Counted from the stretch's first letter, positions 47,691 to 60,203 are shown. The stretch is 64,000 nt of DNA from Enoplosus armatus (GCF_043641665.1 NC_092200.1:17245694-17309693), one strand, 5' to 3'. Translations and numbers: made by a program. Notes: generated by a model from the letters alone, not told the origin.

Positions 47691-48965
47691 CCCTTTAATA
47701 TGGCCAACTTCAGCCTAGTGACTACTTTTTTTTTTCTTTGCTTGGGCTCTAATAATTAAGCAAGCCCTCAAGTTGTGCCCGGCTTGTTATGGTCCCTGGC
47801 TTTGCCAGGTCCCTGGTTAACAGGGGTAGATGAGATCAAGGTGAGCTCCATTCCCCGCTGTAAACAGAGAGGTGTTAAGAGCCTGCAGGACGACAGGTGT
47901 TTGCAATCGGCGGGATACTACAGCTTCCTTTGTCGCTTCTCCCCAGTCAGATCCCCTCAGGAATAGCAGCCGTTCCCTGCAACGGTAATTTAACACAGCA
48001 ATTTGGGAATAGAGGAATGCGCCTGGTAACATTCTTTGCAAAAATAAACAGGGCTGTGCTGGGACAGCTTTGTACCCGTGCTCAGGAGCTGATGTATTCA
48101 GAACAGACACCTCGAAATAAGGGTGCATACAGGTAGCTAGGATTTCTATTTATTTGACTCTATCATAAGGGTCATTTGTCTCATCCCCTAAACTGTCTTT
48201 CTTTCTCTCTTCTCTCTCTCTCCATTCCTCCCTCTCTTTCTGAGGCATACTCTGGCACACACTTGCACCTTGATGAATCATCCATCAAATGAGGAAAATG
48301 AGGTTGTGGGCTTGGCACTTGGCAACAACTCATGTAATGTTGAAGAGCATGTTTATTGGCCTGGTAAAACTATACTTAAACTATACTTAGTTCCCTGGAC
48401 TCACTCACCCTGTCTAGAAACTATTCATACAACCACAGAGAGAGGAGAGGAGAACAACAAAAAAACAATGGTTTAGCTATAGCTGCAGTTTGTTTGGTGA
48501 AACAAGCAATGTTTCGGGCTACAGTGAAGGCTTCGGAGGAGGTGGGGATTGGCTCTGTTGCTCCACATGCCACTTCAGTGTTTTAAAAGACATCTGTTTA
48601 CATTTAAAGGTCCACCCCTGTTGTGTGAAGAGTTTAGCCGAGGAGGAAACTTTTCATTTATCTCACTGCTTTTCACCAACTTCCTCAGCAGCTTCATTTG
48701 AGAGTGCCAAGTAAGTAGGAAATCCCCCTGCCTCCGCTCTCTCTCTCTCTCTCTGTCTCTTCCCTCTCGCTCCTCCTTCCAGAGCTTGTCCTTTATTTCG
48801 GGGGGTTAAAACACAGTAGCCAGGGGTGCTGTTGATTGCCCCCTGACCTAGGCACCCATGCGTGCCTAGAGTATGACTTCACTTTCCCCCCCTGTGCCAT
48901 TGTGAGGCTTCCAGCATGTCCAATTGTGTTTGTGTTTAAGTCTGTTCAATGAAAGGCGAAGAGAG

Positions 48966-49012
48966 GAGGAGGGGGGTGGGGTGGTGGTGGTGGTGGTGGT
49001 GGGGGGGGGGGT
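48966..49012 (+). repeat. (GGT)n plus G-run
   Basis: G-rich triplet tract in intron 1 ending in G11. Confidence 0.93.
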
Positions 49013-49489
49013 GTTGGAGCTGCAGCTTTTTCTCAGCTCCCTCCTTCTCTTCATCCATTCCTCTCTGACCCCTTAAACTGTGGGCTCCACGCTCCCTGTG
49101 GAGTCAAAAGGGGGGATGGAGAGAGTTGGTGAGAAGTGGCTGAGGTGACTAAAGAAATTTACAACAGGTGACAACTGTGGGACTGGTGCTGGCAGATGAA
49201 AAGCACGACACACATGTCAGCTATCTCCCAGCCCAGTATGGATTTTAGGCCAAAACTAGGTGTGTGTTATGCTTGGAACATAAATCAGCAGAAATAACCT
49301 TAAAATGATTTTAGGCCTCATACGAGTAAAGACCACAACATTTTACTTGTTTCTTTTTTTATTAATCATCCGGAAAAAAGTTTTGTTTCTAGCTAAGCGT
49401 CATCCCTCAACATGTCCATCGGGGTGGGAAAAGGCCTGTCCTCATCTGACCATTCAGCTGAATTAAAATGATGTGATGTACGACCACAC

Positions 49490-49960
49490 TCCCACCCCTG
49501 TTAGGGCAGCTTAATGATTAGCTGCTCCCATGGAGGCTGAGAGCATTAGCCTATAAAAAGGTGCTCTCCCTTCGTAAAGAAGGAGTTTTAAACTCAGAGT
49601 CAGTTTCAGTAACCCCCTTAACTGCGCTTGGATGTGCTTTATTGGGGTTTGTGTGGCTGAATGCTTAAATGAACCATTGTGTGTTCAGGCTGTAGTGAGA
49701 AAGCCTGAGGAGAAAGAGCCTAGTTACCTTTGCAGTTTGCCTGCTCTACCTCATACACTTTCAGTGGCAGAAGAAAAGGCCCATTCAGCGGGCCCGGCAT
49801 GGGGAGGGAGAGCCCTTTTCACACTCGGCTTGTGGGAAACTTCTCCACCATACTGTGCATGCCATTTGCATATGACCCATTCTTTTCCCAAAGGTCCCCG
49901 CGAGGGAGGAATCCGTGGAACGTTCACAGAATTCATCAAATCCCTCTCTCACGCAGCCCT
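49490..49960. promoter_or_regulatory. Candidate conserved regulatory block in intron 1
   Basis: Unique sequence with GCAGCTTAATGATTAGCTGC, a near-palindrome around TAATGATTA, GCATTAGCCTATAAAAAGG, CCATTTGCATATGACCC (octamer-like ATTTGCAT) and CACAGAATTCATCAAATCCC. No splice-flanked frame with known protein content. Confidence 0.3.
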
Positions 49961-52800
49961 CGGGCCCTCAAGGGCCTGCTTTGCAGCGCTCTGTTTGACA
50001 TTTTTGTCTTGGAAATGTAGCTTATGTCTGCGTCACGCTTGCTCGCCTAAACGTTAACGCCAACGCATCCCCGTGGCATTTATGTGTATTTTAAAGTGGC
50101 AATGTGTGCTACCCAGTGTGCTGTTTTTAATGTCAGGGTGAAGGCTTAATTTGGCACAGCAGGCAGGAGTTTCCCCGAATCCCCAGCATGGGCCATGAGG
50201 GGTCCATCTGCATGACAGGACAATGTGATGGGGGCCGCGCGCCTTGGACGCTCCCTAACTGATGATGACGCAGCCATCCACAGATCGGCAACACTCTCCC
50301 TGAAAGGGCAAATATTGGGGATGGGGGTAATACAAGGATGAGGCGGTAGGAGCTTGTAGCAATGTGTCAGCTCAGTGAACTGAACCGAAGCACAACCAAA
50401 ATACGGCCCCACAGAATAGCAGCCTGGGCTGCTTCTCGCCACCATGAAAGATCATGTAGGCACTGTAGTAACGAGTAACCGTTGCCTTGATGCGACACAA
50501 CATGTGGAACGGCGTCCATACTGACATGCTTGATGTTGTTGAGTGAGTTGTGTCGGTCTGCAACAGCCCTGACAGCCTTGACCCTAAACATGGACGCTGA
50601 CACAAAAAGTGGTGTGGGCAAGTATTTGTTGCAGTGCAGTGTAGGGAGGAGAGCTCAGTTGAGTGTATCATGTAAGCTAGCTGAGCAGAAAAGCCTCCTC
50701 TGCCCTCCTCTCCTCTGCTGTGTCCATAGCAGTGAGTCATGGGCAGACAGGTGTGTTTGCAAGAGGAGTTCAACCTTACAAATGCTACAAACTATGTTCT
50801 TCTTTTCTTTCACCTAAACTCTCCCTTGCTCCCTCTTGGTCTCTCCCTCCTTCTCAACCCCTCCCCACATGTAGGAGGGTGAGAGATAATATTCTCTAGC
50901 AGTGTGTATACTTGAGGGAGAGATTACCTCTAAATTGCCATCCTGGTGGACGGTAAATATTGTGTACGGTGTGTCCAGCGCTGCCTGTTGATGTGTGTTT
51001 TTAATCATGTATTTGGTGGCTGCTCTTCAGGTCCACAGTGAGTCCCTTTGGGTCTGCCTGCAGACCCCTCCTTGTCCCCCCCATCATCACCACCACCACC
51101 TCCTTCTTTCCCTTCCCACCCATCTATCCCCCTCCCCTCCTTGTGGTCCTCAGTGGAGCGGTTAATGAAAAAGACTGGACTGACACAATAGGCAGAAGGC
51201 GGGCCCGGTAAGGGGCTCTTACGCCAGCTTGTGTTTGTGGCAAAGATTCATCAGGGCAAACCTCTGCTGTAGCTTCACTTCAGACCTCCTAACTGTCCGT
51301 TTGTGTGTCTCTTCTTTTGTCTTGTCGTCTTTTTTGACACAGATGTTGGATGTCTAGTCCCTTTTAGATGTGCTTGACCTTATTATAGTCCCACAGTGTC
51401 TCTGTCTACAGGGATGAAATTAGATGACATCAGATGAGGAGTAATCCGCTGCCGTGTATTGTGCTTTGAACACAGCCTAGTGGCTGGCTTTTTGCCAGCC
51501 CGTTATGATGACCATATTGATTTTCCTCTTCGTAGCACACAGAACTGATAATGGCCCTCCTGAGGGGGTACGCATTCATATTCACATACTGATTTCAGTT
51601 GCACAGCCTGGCTGTGATGTGACTAACAAATCGAGTGCCCCTCTGCCCCCCTAAGCTCATGCATTGAACTAGCTAGGCTAGGCTAGCCCTGTGACAACTC
51701 CAGCAAAAAAAAAAAAAAAAAAAACCTTAGTCACCCTGTTTGTTAGTCAGAGAGAAGGCCGGCTGTTATGTTGAATGTCAACATGGATAAACATCCACAC
51801 AGGATTAATGAGAGGAGAATGGCCAGCCTGAAAACAGAGGGGAGGGCAGAATAGAGGGAGGCATGGAGCATCCGCATCGCCCCATTTAACTCATGAGTGT
51901 TTTGTTGAGCTCCCCATGACCCCGCTAGTGTGACCTGACCGAAGGAGGCAGCCAAGCCTAGACACACTCATCGACTGTTTTAAGAAAGGAGCTACAGTAT
52001 GCCTTTGTGAATGAAAAGAACAGTGCGTGAACAAAAGGCAAAGGACAGAGGAATAATGTCATATGCAGCCTGGACTAAACAGATACCATATCTTTAGAGC
52101 AGTAAACAAACCAAAACAAAGACAGATAAGAGCCACTGTAGAAATTGACCGTATTTCCTAACAATGTTAGTGTTAAGTTTTCAAACAGCTGTGTCTTTCT
52201 TGAAGGTTTCGTTAAGTTCCTCCTTAAAGAAATTCAACAGAGCTGGTCCCTGTTTGAGACATACCCGTCACTGAATGATGAATTCATCTTTATAAACTGT
52301 TACATCACTCCATCTGTTTCTCACCTCTACCACCTGAGTGTTGCTATTCTTTCTATTCTATTCTTGCTATTAGTAGAAAGCAATTAAGTATTGCTTGAAT
52401 AGTTAATAGTGTTACATTTAACCTTTTAGATTTGATGTTCTGTACAGTAGGGTTAGGGTTGGGATTGCGTTCTTGCACTTGTTGACCAACCTGTAAATTT
52501 AGGCTGTCCGTCCCACAAGCACCTGCGATACACGATCGACGGCCTTCAAGAGCAAAGTACATAGTGCAGTTCTTTTTTCACACTGGGTCTCTATGACTCT
52601 GGGAATTGGAATTCAGCCAGTGACTTTTGACCTGTCTCGGCCCACCTGTCCTGGCTCAGCTCTCCGCTGCCAGCGTTCAGGTGTTTACAGTTAACATACT
52701 GGGGCCTCCCAGAGCACTTATGCACAAATACATGAGTGGGTGTAATGTGTGTGTAGCAGGTACAGAAGAGAACGGAGTAGGTACCCTCGGATCTCTATAG
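49961..52800. other. Intron 1, no exon seen
   Basis: Unique sequence, pyrimidine-rich near 50815-50865 and 51065-51135, with poly-A at 51705-51724. Unique ATTA-rich stretches near 51410-51600 could be regulatory. Confidence 0.45.
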
Positions 52801-52839
52801 CCAGCCGATTGTACATCTGTCTTTTTGCTCTTGCTGACG

Positions 52840-53010
52840 GGGCCCTCCCCTCTCGCGTTACACTGGCGCCGGCGCTTTTGCCTGCAAGTCAATGAAGCAT
52901 GGCCTTTAATTGATCACGTTTGGAGTTGTACGACACTATTAATTAGTGTTTGCTCATCAGCTGTTTGTTTGTTTTGTCCTACTGCTCCCATCATAACACC
53001 CATCATTAGT
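52840..53010. promoter_or_regulatory. Candidate conserved regulatory block in intron 1
   Basis: Unique sequence with GAAGCATGGCCTTTAATTGA, TCACGTTTGGAGTTGTACG and ACTATTAATTAGTGTTTGC. ATTAATTAG is a strong homeodomain-type core. Confidence 0.27.
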
Positions 53011-53190
53011 TGCATGCTCTGTTAGCTGGATGCCACTGCGCTTTCAACATCAACAAAGCCACACACTATTGCCCCACCATCAGGTACTTGCCTCCACTTT
53101 CCTTCTGTGGCCCTCTAAATTGTCTTTTTCTCAGAAGTGTTGCACTCTTTGGCTCCTTCTTGAGTCCTATGTATTCTTTCCTTTTTGCTG

Positions 53191-53217
53191 TCTCTCTCTC
53201 TCTCTCTCTCTCTCTCC
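53191..53217 (+). repeat. (CT)n microsatellite
   Basis: Twenty-seven bases of TC repeats. Confidence 0.95.
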
Positions 53218-53639
53218 CATTCCTCTCTCTGGCAGCTGCCTTGGCTGTGATTCTCCAACGCCAGCAGGTGCTGTAGGCATGCGGCAACTCAGCTATACAG
53301 CTCTCATAAATAACACCTGACAAAAGTATGAGAGCACTACAGCCAGAGTGAGGGAGAGAGGCAGAGATTGAAAGTTTCCTCTGGCAGGAGAACAGGGTGT
53401 GGCTCTCGGTCAAATGCTGGCCCTCTCAAGAAGGACATGTTCAGAATGGAGAGAGAAAATGTGAGAGCAGCAGAGAAAACAGGAGGAATGTGAAGGTTTT
53501 TTTCCCTCTGAATATGTTGCCTGTTCTTCTGAAGTTTGTGCTTCTCCTTAATGCACACTTTTCAATAATCCCCTTTCATGCAAATTTCTAGTTAAATGGA
53601 TCTTTTTTAAACACAAGGCCAGCCCTAAGTGACTGGTTA

Positions 53640-53960
53640 AGGAGGAACTTGAATTTGAAGGAAGGGAGCGTTATCTTTTCTGTAATTAGGATGTAAGAGC
53701 TTGGAACAATGTTAATTGTGCTCTAAAAGCAAATGAAGAGGTCAGGAAAGAAATTATATGCACACTTTTATAATCATCACCAGTAATGAAGCAGCACTCG
53801 GAATAAATGAACTCATAAATCAGCCCTGATCAAGGACTATTAATGGACACAGTTCAAAATCAAATCCGGGATGTCTCTGTCATTTTATGCTCTTCAAACC
53901 CAGCTACATCCTGTCTCATCAGAAGCTATCGATCAGCTTCTTAGGGCGAAGGTTAGTTTG
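53640..53960. promoter_or_regulatory. Candidate conserved regulatory block in intron 1
   Basis: Unique sequence with TTCTGTAATTAGGATGTAAG, CAATGTTAATTGTGCTC, AATAAATGAACTCATAAATC and AAGCTATCGATCAGCTTCTT. It directly precedes the possible alternative first exon region. Confidence 0.27.
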
Positions 53961-54136
53961 TCATTTTCTCTTGCCTCGCAGTGAACAAAACCAGGAAGTG
54001 TGTGAGAGATTACGGCCCAGGATGCAACCTGAAAGCCCTTTATCTCTATGAAAACAAGAGGCTTCCTGCGGCCCTGCTCCCATCCAGGCCACCTCCCCCT
54101 CCTTCACCTACCCGGCCCCCAGCACCTGTGGCAGCC

Positions 54137-54346
54137 TATTTAAGGCTCCTCATCAGGGGCTGCGGAGACCACAAACCGGGGCAGATAACATGAAAGCCTG
54201 GAAAAAGAATCAACGCCATTGCTAAGCCGTAAACCCGTCTGTTTCACGCCACACAGAGGGCAAAGAAAAACAGCATCCCTTTTCAGACACAGTAAAAAGA
54301 TTTGGCTCCGTAAATTGAAGGGTGAGCCTGGGAATGAAAGGTCAGT
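54137..54346 (+). promoter_or_regulatory. Possible alternative zeb1 first exon encoding M-K
   Basis: TATTTAAG lies at 54137-54144 and, about 200 bases on, ATG-AAA-G at 54334-54340 is followed directly by a donor-like GTCAGT. The phase is the same as in the standard exon 1, so splicing to exon 2 would give M-K-V and continue into the ZEB1 frame. From memory, mammalian ZEB1 has alternative transcripts with a very short MK-type start. G lies at -3 of this ATG. An upstream ATG at 54191 opens a 12-codon frame, which weakens the case. GTCAGT is a non-ideal donor. Confidence 0.22.
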
Positions 54347-55849
54347 TTTCCTTTCTGCAGAGCACCTTGCCATCCTGTTGAGACTTGGAAATACAGCTGA
54401 AGAACTCTACAACTGTGTCAACCCAATGACTCCCAGTGCTTCCAGTCACCCCTGACTTGCCCACAAAGGGCGAAGAGTTCCTGGACAGTCTGAGACGCAG
54501 GCAGAAAGAAAAAATAGTCGTGTTCTGTTTGCCTGTCATGTCGGTGTCATTCTTTTGAGGAGGTTCATGACTTAAATTAGCCATGTTTGTGTGCTTTAGT
54601 GAAACAGTTGCCCCATCTTCGGAAAGACCCCTCCTTTCCATTTCAACATAAGATTGCGCCTCTCATCTGGTATTTTTGATGAGTAAGCAATGGCACATCG
54701 AAACTCTTTTGGTCACCAAATGTTGTGTTGTTAACCCAAAACCTCAGCCATAGAAAACACTCTCTTGCTCCTTTGAGTTGCTGCCACAGCTGGCAAGGGT
54801 GGTTTGTCTTGACAGTAGCCTGCGTTGAATTTCAATGACCCCCGTCCTCCCCCTAGTCTTATTATGCCATCGCTGCTAACTGGCTCCTATTCACTGCAGT
54901 GTCCTGACTTCCCAGAGGGGCCTAGATAAACAAGGGCTATTCAGTCACTGAAAAGCCCACCCCCTGCCAGCCTTGGTCTCTCCTTGTTTCAGTGCCAGGC
55001 TGCAGCGCGTCTCGCTCGCCACCGACGCCAGCAGCAGTGGGCACCGTGCCATCGATTCTTCTGTACCACACAGCACACTTTTAGGGGGATTAAACGTCGA
55101 CTTAACTGTGATGACTGATAAATGGCTGCTGCTAATGTAACATATGGATGACGAGGAAGGCTGGAATGGTGCAAGGAAGGGGTGCCTTTCTGTGCGAGTG
55201 TGACTGTCTCTGTGTTAATATGCACTGTGTGTGTGTGTGAAAGAGGGAGCCGTTATCTGTAGGTGTGGTGTGGTGTGATGTTGCAGGCCAAGCTGACTTC
55301 CTGTTGTTATAGTCCATCAGGGAGATCAGGGGTGGGGGATGCTCCCATGAGACTACCCCGTGAGAGTCACATGGTCTGGCTGTAATGCATTTAAAGGCCA
55401 TGTTTTTTGTGTCTTTCTGTGTGTGTGTGTGGCTGAGTGTGTTAAGCGTGGTTCGTGAGTGCATTCCTGGCCTCCACCTGAATTCTGACCTGAGTGTGAA
55501 CTGTCTCTGAGGCTCTTCCTCTCCTTTTTTTTGTTCCATTTTCTGCCCCTTCCCTCCATCCTTCCTCCTAATCAACAGATCTCAGGGAAACCACACATCT
55601 CCCTGGGGTGCCTCCCTCGTTCTCTCTCTATCTCTCCTGACCAGATGTTTGAAAGCTGTTTGTTTGTTTACCCAATGGAAGTCCCTTTGATTGATGCCTA
55701 CCGTAAAACCGCATGCACACTGATGCCACATACCTCTGTATTGGAGTAAAATATTTGAAAGAGAAAATCATACGAATAGGCCAGTTTAATTGCATCAGCA
55801 GTTGTCCACAGCCCTTGTAGTTGAAATGATTACACACGTCATTGTCATC
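54347..55849. other. Intron 1, no exon seen
   Basis: Unique sequence with short GT stretches at 55225-55240 and 55419-55432. No repeat family or protein-coding exon recognised. Confidence 0.45.
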
Positions 55850-56760
55850 GCTGGCGACTGAGGACCATTTGTAAGCAAGAGGGACAGTGTCCCTCAGGCT
55901 GTAATGGCCCTCCTGTCCGGCCCACTTCCATCATTCCTCCGACTCACCAGCTAATTTAAAGCAGTGCCCTTCTAATCGAATGGCTGTCTGATAAATCTAT
56001 TGAATCAGGACAGATGTCCGGGGGGGTGTGTCAGTGACACAGCGTCTAGACAGGCAGAGAGGTGAGCAGACGACTCCAACGTGATTCAGGTCCTAAGGAA
56101 TCTCACCCCTGTGCTTTTTCTTTACTCTACCGGTTGCGCCTGCTGACACGGAGCGCCATTTGAGCCAAATCTGTTCCACCTGAGCGTCTGAGGGTCAACT
56201 CCTTAGGAGGACAGGGAGAATTTCAGGGCAACGTGGATTATTATGGACACACAATGATACAAAGTACACCCTCAGAAATAGCATTAGAGTTGATTGGAGC
56301 GTGCATTATGGTAACGAGGTAGCAGGCTTATATTTGGGTCAGGCTTTATCTAGCCCTCTTCTTAGGAAAGTGCAGAGGCCCAGGGCTGAATTCCGCCTAA
56401 TAATTATATTGCCCCATGACAGATAACATTGATGTAAAGCTGTTTATTGTTGATGATGAGTCTGTTGAACCCAGGCATGCTCTTCCCCTTGTCCTTGGGG
56501 AGCTTATCCCTCAGGCAGGGCCGGCTGTGTTTTTATTAAAACCCAGGTTTAAATGGACCAGGTTCTCTGATCGACAAGCAGATTAACCAACTAATAAAAC
56601 ATACATCACGATATATAGAGAGGGCCCCCTCTGAGACTCTGGCTATTAATATACAAATATGGCGGATTACTGTCTGCTTGTCTCCCTGGCCGTGGAGAGG
56701 GGATTAGGGTCCTGGTCCAGACAGATTGGATTTAATGCGTGTGTAAGACTAAACGATTGC
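55850..56760. promoter_or_regulatory. Candidate enhancer cluster in intron 1
   Basis: Nine hundred bases free of simple repeats and transposons, rich in homeodomain and other cores: CAGCTAATTTAAAGCAGTG, GATAAATCTATTGAATCAGG, CCTAATAATTATATTGCCCC, GTTTATTGTTGATGATGAG, AAGCAGATTAACCAACTAAT and CTATTAATATACAAATATGG. CCACCTGAGCG near 56176 is a CACCTG E-box. The texture is typical of conserved non-coding clusters in introns of developmental regulators; actual conservation is untested. Confidence 0.35.
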
Positions 56761-56825
56761 TGTACTACAGCCCTTATGCATGTACAGACTGATCTCTGGC
56801 TCAGTTACACACACCTTACATTTGT

Positions 56826-57375
56826 GGGTCAGTTCTGACCAGTTAAGACAGAAATATCTGTTTAATATTTAATCTATTTTGACGTACCATACCACCTAGT
56901 TAATCATATGCAGTGCAACATTTCAGTGCTACATCATACACTTGCACAACATGTAGGTATGCAAGAACTCTTTCCTGATATTTTGTTTGTTGTGATGACC
57001 CGACAAAATAGACAACTACGCCTTTTTCTGTATGTACCAGGTCAAAATGGATGTTTAAAAAAAACAACACAGTAGTAACAAAGTATATATAATATTCCTT
57101 TAAAAAACGTCATCTGCAAGTAAGCACGGTCATCTCAACTATATCTGTTCTTGTACACTCAGTCAAGTTTGACCCAGAACAGTACCTCGTACCAAGATTA
57201 TGCACAGCCTTCATACATTTATTTATTTATCTTTTTTAAAAAAGCATCGAACTGGTCTCACAGTTTGCCTGTACCTGTACATACTTTTAGTGTTGTGGAT
57301 ACCATCAACTCAGTCTGAAATTGTTGATGGATGTTTCAGTGACATCAAATCCTGAAGCGGATCAATTTGAACCCA
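56826..57375. repeat. AT-rich block bounded by GGTCA..TGACC-like motifs
   Basis: GGGTCAGTTCTGACC (56826-56840) and GGATCAATTTGAACCC (57359-57374) are near-palindromic motifs at the borders of an AT-rich stretch. CAGGTCAAAATGGATG and TCAAGTTTGACCCAGAACAG lie inside. Such GGGTCA/TGACCC phrases remind me of certain fish DNA transposon remnants, but no transposase is present and no family can be named. Confidence 0.25.
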
Positions 57376-59881
57376 AACAAAACAGGAAAATGCAGGCAAA
57401 CATGCACACAAACACTCACTCACAAACCACAGGCTCGCAAATGCAAAAATCACATGACGCTCTTAACTTACTATCAACAATTTCATAGTCGACAGCATGC
57501 GTGGCACTGAGAAATTAGCCTCAGTCTGGCATACATATTGTTCACCCTTGCAACTAACGTGACTCCATTTCTGCCTGACGCACTATTGAATTGACAAATT
57601 ACTAGATAATGCAGAAAAATAAGGCTCCTTCAAAGGCACAGACTTTGTGTGACTTTCTTTCAAGAAGTTCCTCTTGACTATTTGCTGCAAAGGTTTTGTT
57701 TTAAGTCCCAACTTCCTCTCTTTGAGTCCCCCGGTCCATCTGCCACAGCATTAAACTGTAGCCCTAAGGTAATCCTCATAAAGACTACCATATATCTTTA
57801 CATGAAGACGGATTCATGCACAGACATAGGTAAAGTGAGTAAATTGACTGTGGCTATATAATCTCTAAAAAGTGAAAACATGTGTAGTATCCTATCCCAC
57901 AGATGTCCTAGAGATAGCACTGGGTGTGTGTCCTTTACCTGTTTTAACATGCGGCCCACACAGAAACACACACACATACACACACCCTAGGCTGTATCCC
58001 CAAGGGCGCCCAGCTAAAGGAGAGAGAGACCCTTAATCATGTCCCTGTCCCACGTCCTCGTTATCAGCCACGATTAATGAGCTCTCCATTAATGAATGAA
58101 AAAAAAAAAAAAAAAACAGGAGGTGCCAACTCCTCCTGTAGGAGAGAGAGGCAAGGGGGGGAGGGTGTGTGTGTGTGTGTATCTGTGTGTGTGAGGGGGG
58201 GCTGATAGTAAACGCTCCCCAGGTGCAATGACATCACCCTCCAAGGTAGATATGATAGCTGTCACAGCTCGCTTTTGTTAGGGACGACAGGGTGTGTGTG
58301 TTTGTTTAAGTGTGTTTGCATGCATGTGTGTCCGTGTACATGTGGCCTCTCACTCAGTGCTGTGTCGTGATTGATCATACCCAACCTCTTGGAGCTAATC
58401 CGTTTTGCCTTTGTATATCTGTCTTCCTCTTTTGTCTATGGTGGCTATATGGCGTCAGGAGGGCGGGAGGGAGGGAGACGAGGGATAAGGAGCGCTTGAT
58501 GAGACAGTGGGAGAGGAGGAGGAGGAGGAGGAGGAGAGGGCGGCAGGTGCAATGGACACCCGGCGCAATCACCGGCGCTCGGCAAAAGCGGCGACAGGAA
58601 ATCAAGGTTGTCTTGGCAACCTGGCACTATCGATTAAGCGCGGGCCGTCTCCGAGCTCACATCAGAGTCCCAATGGAAATGGTGCTGCGTTGGGTTTCAG
58701 GAGAGGAAGGGGAGGAGGTGATGGTGGACTAAGAGCAGGGGGGAAAGGAGTAGCAGGTGAGGAGAGGAGGGATGGACACCGACGAGTATAGGTGGATTGC
58801 ATCTTGCTCAGAAGTGTCTCACCAACACTTTGGCTCTACTCCAGCGCTCTGTCCCCCTTCACTGGAGATCCACCTCAGCACCGTGTCGCTCTCAACCTCT
58901 TCTAGATTTATGAATGCAGAATATTTCTCATCACAAAGTCATTTCCATGGTTGAGGCCTTCTCAGGACCCTGCAAGCATTTAACACGCCTCTGTCCCTCC
59001 GTCCCCTCCTGCCTCCTTTTGTACTCTCGCCCTGCGCCTGTCTCTATATATGGGTCTATGCGAGCACAGTTCTCTCAGTTTTTCCAAGCCATTAGTTCAC
59101 ATTGTGCAGTTTGATTTAAGGACCCTGTGGCACACACTAAGAGTTTGCTTTTCCATCGCTACAGGGCGAGCGGGTAGCTGTGCAAACCTTTGCGTGCACA
59201 CAGTGATTTCACCATAATTGTACACTGAGGTGGTGATGTTGCATAAGCCCTGCGCAGAAGTAATCGATACGCAGTATTGACTTGTTAGGAGGAGTATTTT
59301 TGGCTGATACTGCACTCAGTTGGTGTATGTAAGACAGGCCACGTCTCTTTCACACTCGCTCCCCCTCTCTTTCTTACTTTCTAATTTTCTTTCTCTCTCC
59401 TGACAGAAGGTGAAATCGCCCTGTCCCAAATTCCTAGCAGAAGTGTCCTCTCTCGCTCTGTCATACACACACATTCACCATTACGACATTTTAAAACACA
59501 ACCTTTTTTCTTTTTTATTATTAATTGTCTTTTTTATTTTTCTATGTAGCCTATTTCACTGTCCTGTCCATCATCGTAATGAAATGTATTTTCCCACCTA
59601 CAGTATGTACTAAATTTCCCAATCTTGTGAGACTGGTCTTGCTGGAGGATATTTACTCCTATCTTCTTACTGGAAGGACAACAGTACAAAACTCTCCCTG
59701 TCTCCATCCCTCCCTCTCATCGCTTCCTCCTACCCCCCATGGTCAGTTGAACACAGAGCAGTCCTCTGTCCTTTCTCCATGTGGGTTTTACAGCCTGGTT
59801 AACCCATAGCTATCTGCTGAGCCAGGCTCTATATTGTTTCTCAAAGCTCAGCAACTCTTTTTGCTCTGGCAATAAATAGCT
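57376..59881. other. Intron 1, no exon seen
   Basis: Contains A18 at 58099-58116, short GT tracts near 58166-58192, a GGA tract at 58511-58537 and unique sequence. The 140-codon frame at 58310-58732 runs through the GGA repeat and is not claimed. Confidence 0.45.
58511..58537 (+). repeat. (GGA)n microsatellite
   Basis: GAGGAG triplets in intron 1, purine-only on the + strand. Confidence 0.93.
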
Positions 59882-60203
59882 AAATATTAACCTACAAGTA
59901 GCAGCCAGGTTGCTTAGCTTAGCATAACGACTGTAAGCAGGGGGAAACACTTAGCCCGGCCAAATCCAAATGTAACAAAATATGCCTCGAACCTCTAAAA
60001 CTCACTGATTAACACGATATATCCTGTTTGTTTAATCCGTACAAAAACTGAACTGTAACTACAACAATTTGCTGTGTTACTGGGAGGTTACGTGCAGGAC
60101 TATTTCTTGGCCGGGTGTAGTGATTTCCTGGTGTCTCCACTGGTTGCCTGGCAAACTCACAGTTACCACTCCCGGAAGTCACTGCGCCTGGCCAATGACG
60201 TGT
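59882..60203 (+). mobile_element. Second copy of the TTAGCTTAGC interspersed repeat
   Basis: Contains GTTGCTTAGCTTAGCATAAC, AGCAGGGGGAAACACTTAGC, ACTCACTGATTAACACGATA, GTACAAAAACTGAACTGTAA, GGGAGGTTACGTGCAGGACT and TTCTTGGCCGGGTGTAGTGA. It ends with GGAAGTCACTGCGCCTGGCC, an inverted copy of the preceding CTTGGCCGGGTGTAGTGATT. It has the same orientation as the copy at 36540. No protein is encoded. Confidence 0.6.

Larger units (their letters stand above)
46641..49480. other. Intron 1, no exon seen
   Basis: T- and G-runs, the retroelement tail at 47636 and unique sequence. No segment encoding ZEB1 exon 2. Confidence 0.5.

Noticed and set aside
49632..50057. 141-codon frame in intron 1
   Set aside because: No domain; it overlaps enhancer-like unique sequence and other chance frames.
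52446..52462. GGGTTAGGGTTGGG as an interstitial telomeric repeat
   Set aside because: Only about two TTAGGG-like units, too short to separate from chance.
58310..58732. 140-codon frame with arginine run
   Set aside because: The arginine run is a translated GGA microsatellite and the rest has no homology.
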